Assembly (NCBI RefSeq): GCF_030700285.1
Contig: NZ_JAUYZJ010000014.1
Coordinates: 62,001-126,000, forward strand
Length of the DNA: 64,000 nucleotides
Reading direction: 5' to 3'
Source of the DNA: Methylobacterium sp. NEAU K
GTDB lineage: Bacteria; Pseudomonadota; Alphaproteobacteria; Rhizobiales; Beijerinckiaceae
Below are positions 62,258 through 64,000 of the stretch, one piece after another. Numbering within the stretch: the stretch's first letter is position 1; each line of letters opens with the position of its first letter. A model generated the notes under the pieces. The model saw only the letters and a program-made list of their open reading frames with translations, ran no database searches and was not told the DNA's origin. Position numbers and translations under genes: made by a program.

Positions 62258-63703
62258 TCACTGCGTGGGCGTTGGCCAGCGGCGCACCCAGTTGCTCGCC
62301 GCATCGTACGCCGCGCCCAGTTGCAGGCACGCGAGTTCGCCGTGATTCCTTCCGACGATCTGGATCCCGGTCGGCAGGCCGGCATCCCCGAACCCGGCCG
62401 GGACGTCGAGGGCGGGCAAACCCGACATGGTCACCGGGATCACGGTCTGCATCCAGCGGTGGTAGGTGTCCATAAGGCGTCCGCCGACCGTCTCGGGCCA
62501 GCGCAGGTTCTTGTCGAAGGGGAAGACCTGCGCGCTCGGCATGACGAGGTAGTCGTAGCGCTCCATGAAGCGGCGCAGGACCTCGTACCAGCGCGTACGC
62601 CCTTCCAGGGCGGCCGTGACCTGGTCGGCGCTCAGCGCGAGCCCGCGCTCCGCCTCCCAGACGGCCTCCGGCTTGAGCTGCGCCCGGTGGCCGGGCTCGT
62701 CGTAGAGCGGCCGGAGCGCCGCCGCGACCGTCAGCGCCCGCAGGACCAGCCAGTCGCGCCAGAGCTGCTCCATGTCGAACCGGGGCACGGCCTCCTCGAC
62801 CACGCAGCCGATCTCCGTGAAGGTGGCCAGTGCGGCGCGGCCGAGTTCGAGCACGCCGGGATCGAACGGGATCTGGCCGCCGAAATCGCCGAGCCACGCG
62901 ATCCGCGTCCCGCTGAAGTCGCGGGCGAGCGGGCCCGCGAAGGCTGAGGGGTCCTGGCGGATGGAATTCGGGCAGCGCGGATCGTAGCCGGCCTGGACCG
63001 AGAGCATCAGGCCGATATCGGCGGGCGTCCGCCCGATCGCGCCGAGCACCGACAGCCCGGGGCTGAACACGTCCTTGGCCTCGACCGGTATCCGGCCCCA
63101 ACTCGGGCGCAGGCCGTAGCAATTGTTGAAGGCCGGCGGGTTGCGCAGCGAACCGCCGTGGTCGCTGCCGTCGGCGACCGGCTGCATCCGCAGGGCGACC
63201 GCCACCGCCGCGCCGCCGCTCGATCCGCCCGCGCTCTTGTCCGGATCGTAGGCGTTCCCGGTGGTGCCGTAGACCGGGTTGAAGCTGTGCGAGCCGAGGC
63301 CGAATTCGGGGATGTTGGTCTTGCCGATGAAGATCGCCCCGGCCGCACGCAGCCGCGAGACCATGATCGTATCCGTTTCGGCGATCCGGTCGGCGAAGAT
63401 CGGCGATCCTTGCGTGAACGGCAGCCCGCGCACAGCGTCGAGGTCCTTCACAGCGAGCGGGAAGCCGTGCAACGGGCCAACGATCTCGCCGCGGGCCAGG
63501 GCGGCATCGGCTGCCTCGGCCTCCAGCAGAAGTCCCGCGTCGTCCCGCAGGGCCACGATGGCGTTGACCCTGGGATTGAGCCGGTGGATCCGCTCGAGAT
63601 AGGCGCGCATCACTTCCACGCAGGAGACGACCCGGCCGCGGATGGCGGCGGCGAGGTCCACGGCCCCGAGCGCCGTGATGCCGTCCTGTCGCTCGTCCTG
63701 CAT
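62258..63703 (-). CDS. Amidase (amidase signature family)
   Basis: A 481-residue hydrolase with the Ser-cisSer-Lys triad: K86 in PLAVKDLD, S161 in SAGGSSGG, and nucleophile S185 in GSDHGGSLRNPP. The family hydrolyses amides such as aryl or aliphatic amides or indoleacetamide; it includes GatA, but this protein lacks GatA context. ATG at 63703. The pyrC gene is upstream on the same strand, with a 121-nt gap. Substrate unknown. Confidence 0.85.
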   Translation of the reverse strand: MQDERQDGITALGAVDLAAAIRGRVVSCVEVMRAYLERIHRLNPRVNAIVALRDDAGLLLEAEAADAALARGEIVGPLHGFPLAVKDLDAVRGLPFTQGSPIFADRIAETDTIMVSRLRAAGAIFIGKTNIPEFGLGSHSFNPVYGTTGNAYDPDKSAGGSSGGAAVAVALRMQPVADGSDHGGSLRNPPAFNNCYGLRPSWGRIPVEAKDVFSPGLSVLGAIGRTPADIGLMLSVQAGYDPRCPNSIRQDPSAFAGPLARDFSGTRIAWLGDFGGQIPFDPGVLELGRAALATFTEIGCVVEEAVPRFDMEQLWRDWLVLRALTVAAALRPLYDEPGHRAQLKPEAVWEAERGLALSADQVTAALEGRTRWYEVLRRFMERYDYLVMPSAQVFPFDKNLRWPETVGGRLMDTYHRWMQTVIPVTMSGLPALDVPAGFGDAGLPTGIQIVGRNHGELACLQLGAAYDAASNWVRRWPTPTQ

Positions 63704-63824
63704 CGTACTGGAATCTCCGGATCGAAGGTCCGCGCGCGGCAGCCCGTTTCAGGGGCGCCGCGCCAGGAAAAGCAAGCTCAGGTCCGGCGCCGGATCGTCC
63801 AGGGTGACAGGCCGCCGCGCACGC

Positions 63825-64000
63825 TCAGGCCACCGACCAAGGCAGCGTCTCCTCGCCCCTGAAGACGACGACGGACGTATCCTCCACGGCCACCGCCTCG
63901 GCGACTCGGCCTGCCCGTCGCTCCAGGGTCACGGTCCCGGCGTTGGGCTCGAGCCCATGGAAGCGGGCCCCGTTCAGGGATGCGAAGGCCTCGAACCGGT
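63825..64000 (-). CDS. pyrC: Dihydroorotase, C-terminal part (window edge)
   Basis: Only the last 58 codons lie in the window. The frame reads RFEAFASLNGARFHGLEPN, then VAEAVAVEDTSVVVFRGEE and ends LPWSVA, which is the characteristic C-terminus of class II (E. coli PyrC-type) dihydroorotase in pyrimidine synthesis. The catalytic zinc residues are beyond the edge. The identification is from these conserved end blocks. Confidence 0.75.
   Translation of the reverse strand, partial: RFEAFASLNGARFHGLEPNAGTVTLERRAGRVAEAVAVEDTSVVVFRGEETLPWSVA

Overview
The window comes from the chromosome of a high-GC alphaproteobacterium. The nearest fit from gene content is Methylobacterium or a close relative in the Hyphomicrobiales. 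Pointers are the cell-cycle regulator CtrA beside fliI and a rhizobial-type fliJ, flhA with a CtrA-like box, complete formyl-CoA/oxalyl-CoA oxalate genes, CreA and DUF2865 proteins, and strongly GC-biased third codon positions. The genus is an inference. No rRNA, tRNA, CRISPR array, insertion sequence or prophage was recognised. Most of the window is ordinary core genome with a few decayed or mosaic spots.

Layout. 0-6.7 kb: a Spy/CpxP-like periplasmic protein, an MsbA-like ABC exporter, an intradiol dioxygenase, ilvE and a large unassigned P-loop protein. 6.7-15.1 kb: oxalate block with an OxlT-type transporter, oxc, an orphan solute-binding protein, an HPP-CBS membrane protein, frc and a PAS protein. 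Palindromic operator candidates precede the transporter and the PAS-frc operon. 15.3-18 kb: capsule-export-type KpsT and KpsE homologues without a permease, then a glycine-zipper stress protein. 18.2-25.1 kb: motility and cell-cycle block (flhA, an LPG-synthase-like membrane protein, fliJ, fliI, ctrA). 25.2-38.5 kb: trypsin-like protease, cysS with an internal low-GC patch, several secreted proteins, a proline-rich OmpA protein, an MFS exporter, a methyltransferase, a CNNM/CorC-type protein, gltX and an FAD oxidoreductase.

38.5-42.6 kb is a surface cluster: a collagen-repeat lipoprotein with a translationally coupled secreted partner, divergent from a TadE-TadE-TadG mini-operon. 42.6-56.1 kb: a cysteine-poor DksA, an SGNH/MBOAT acyltransferase pair, an Hsp70 homologue divergent from a HerA-like ATPase, mtaB-dapF, an EndoIII-like glycosylase, trpS with a HAD hydrolase, a frameshifted tam pseudogene and a PNPOx-like protein. 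56.2-62.2 kb is the branched-chain amino acid block: ilvC, ilvH and ilvI. A tetR-gst pair and a damaged mazEF lie between ilvC and ilvH. Upstream of ilvI is a short Val/Leu/Ile leader peptide followed by an intrinsic terminator, a classical attenuator arrangement. The window ends with an amidase and the 3' end of pyrC.

Start codons were chosen by ribosome-binding sites, domain boundaries and signal peptides, so several N-termini are provisional. All family calls rest on motifs and remembered family features, not on database searches.
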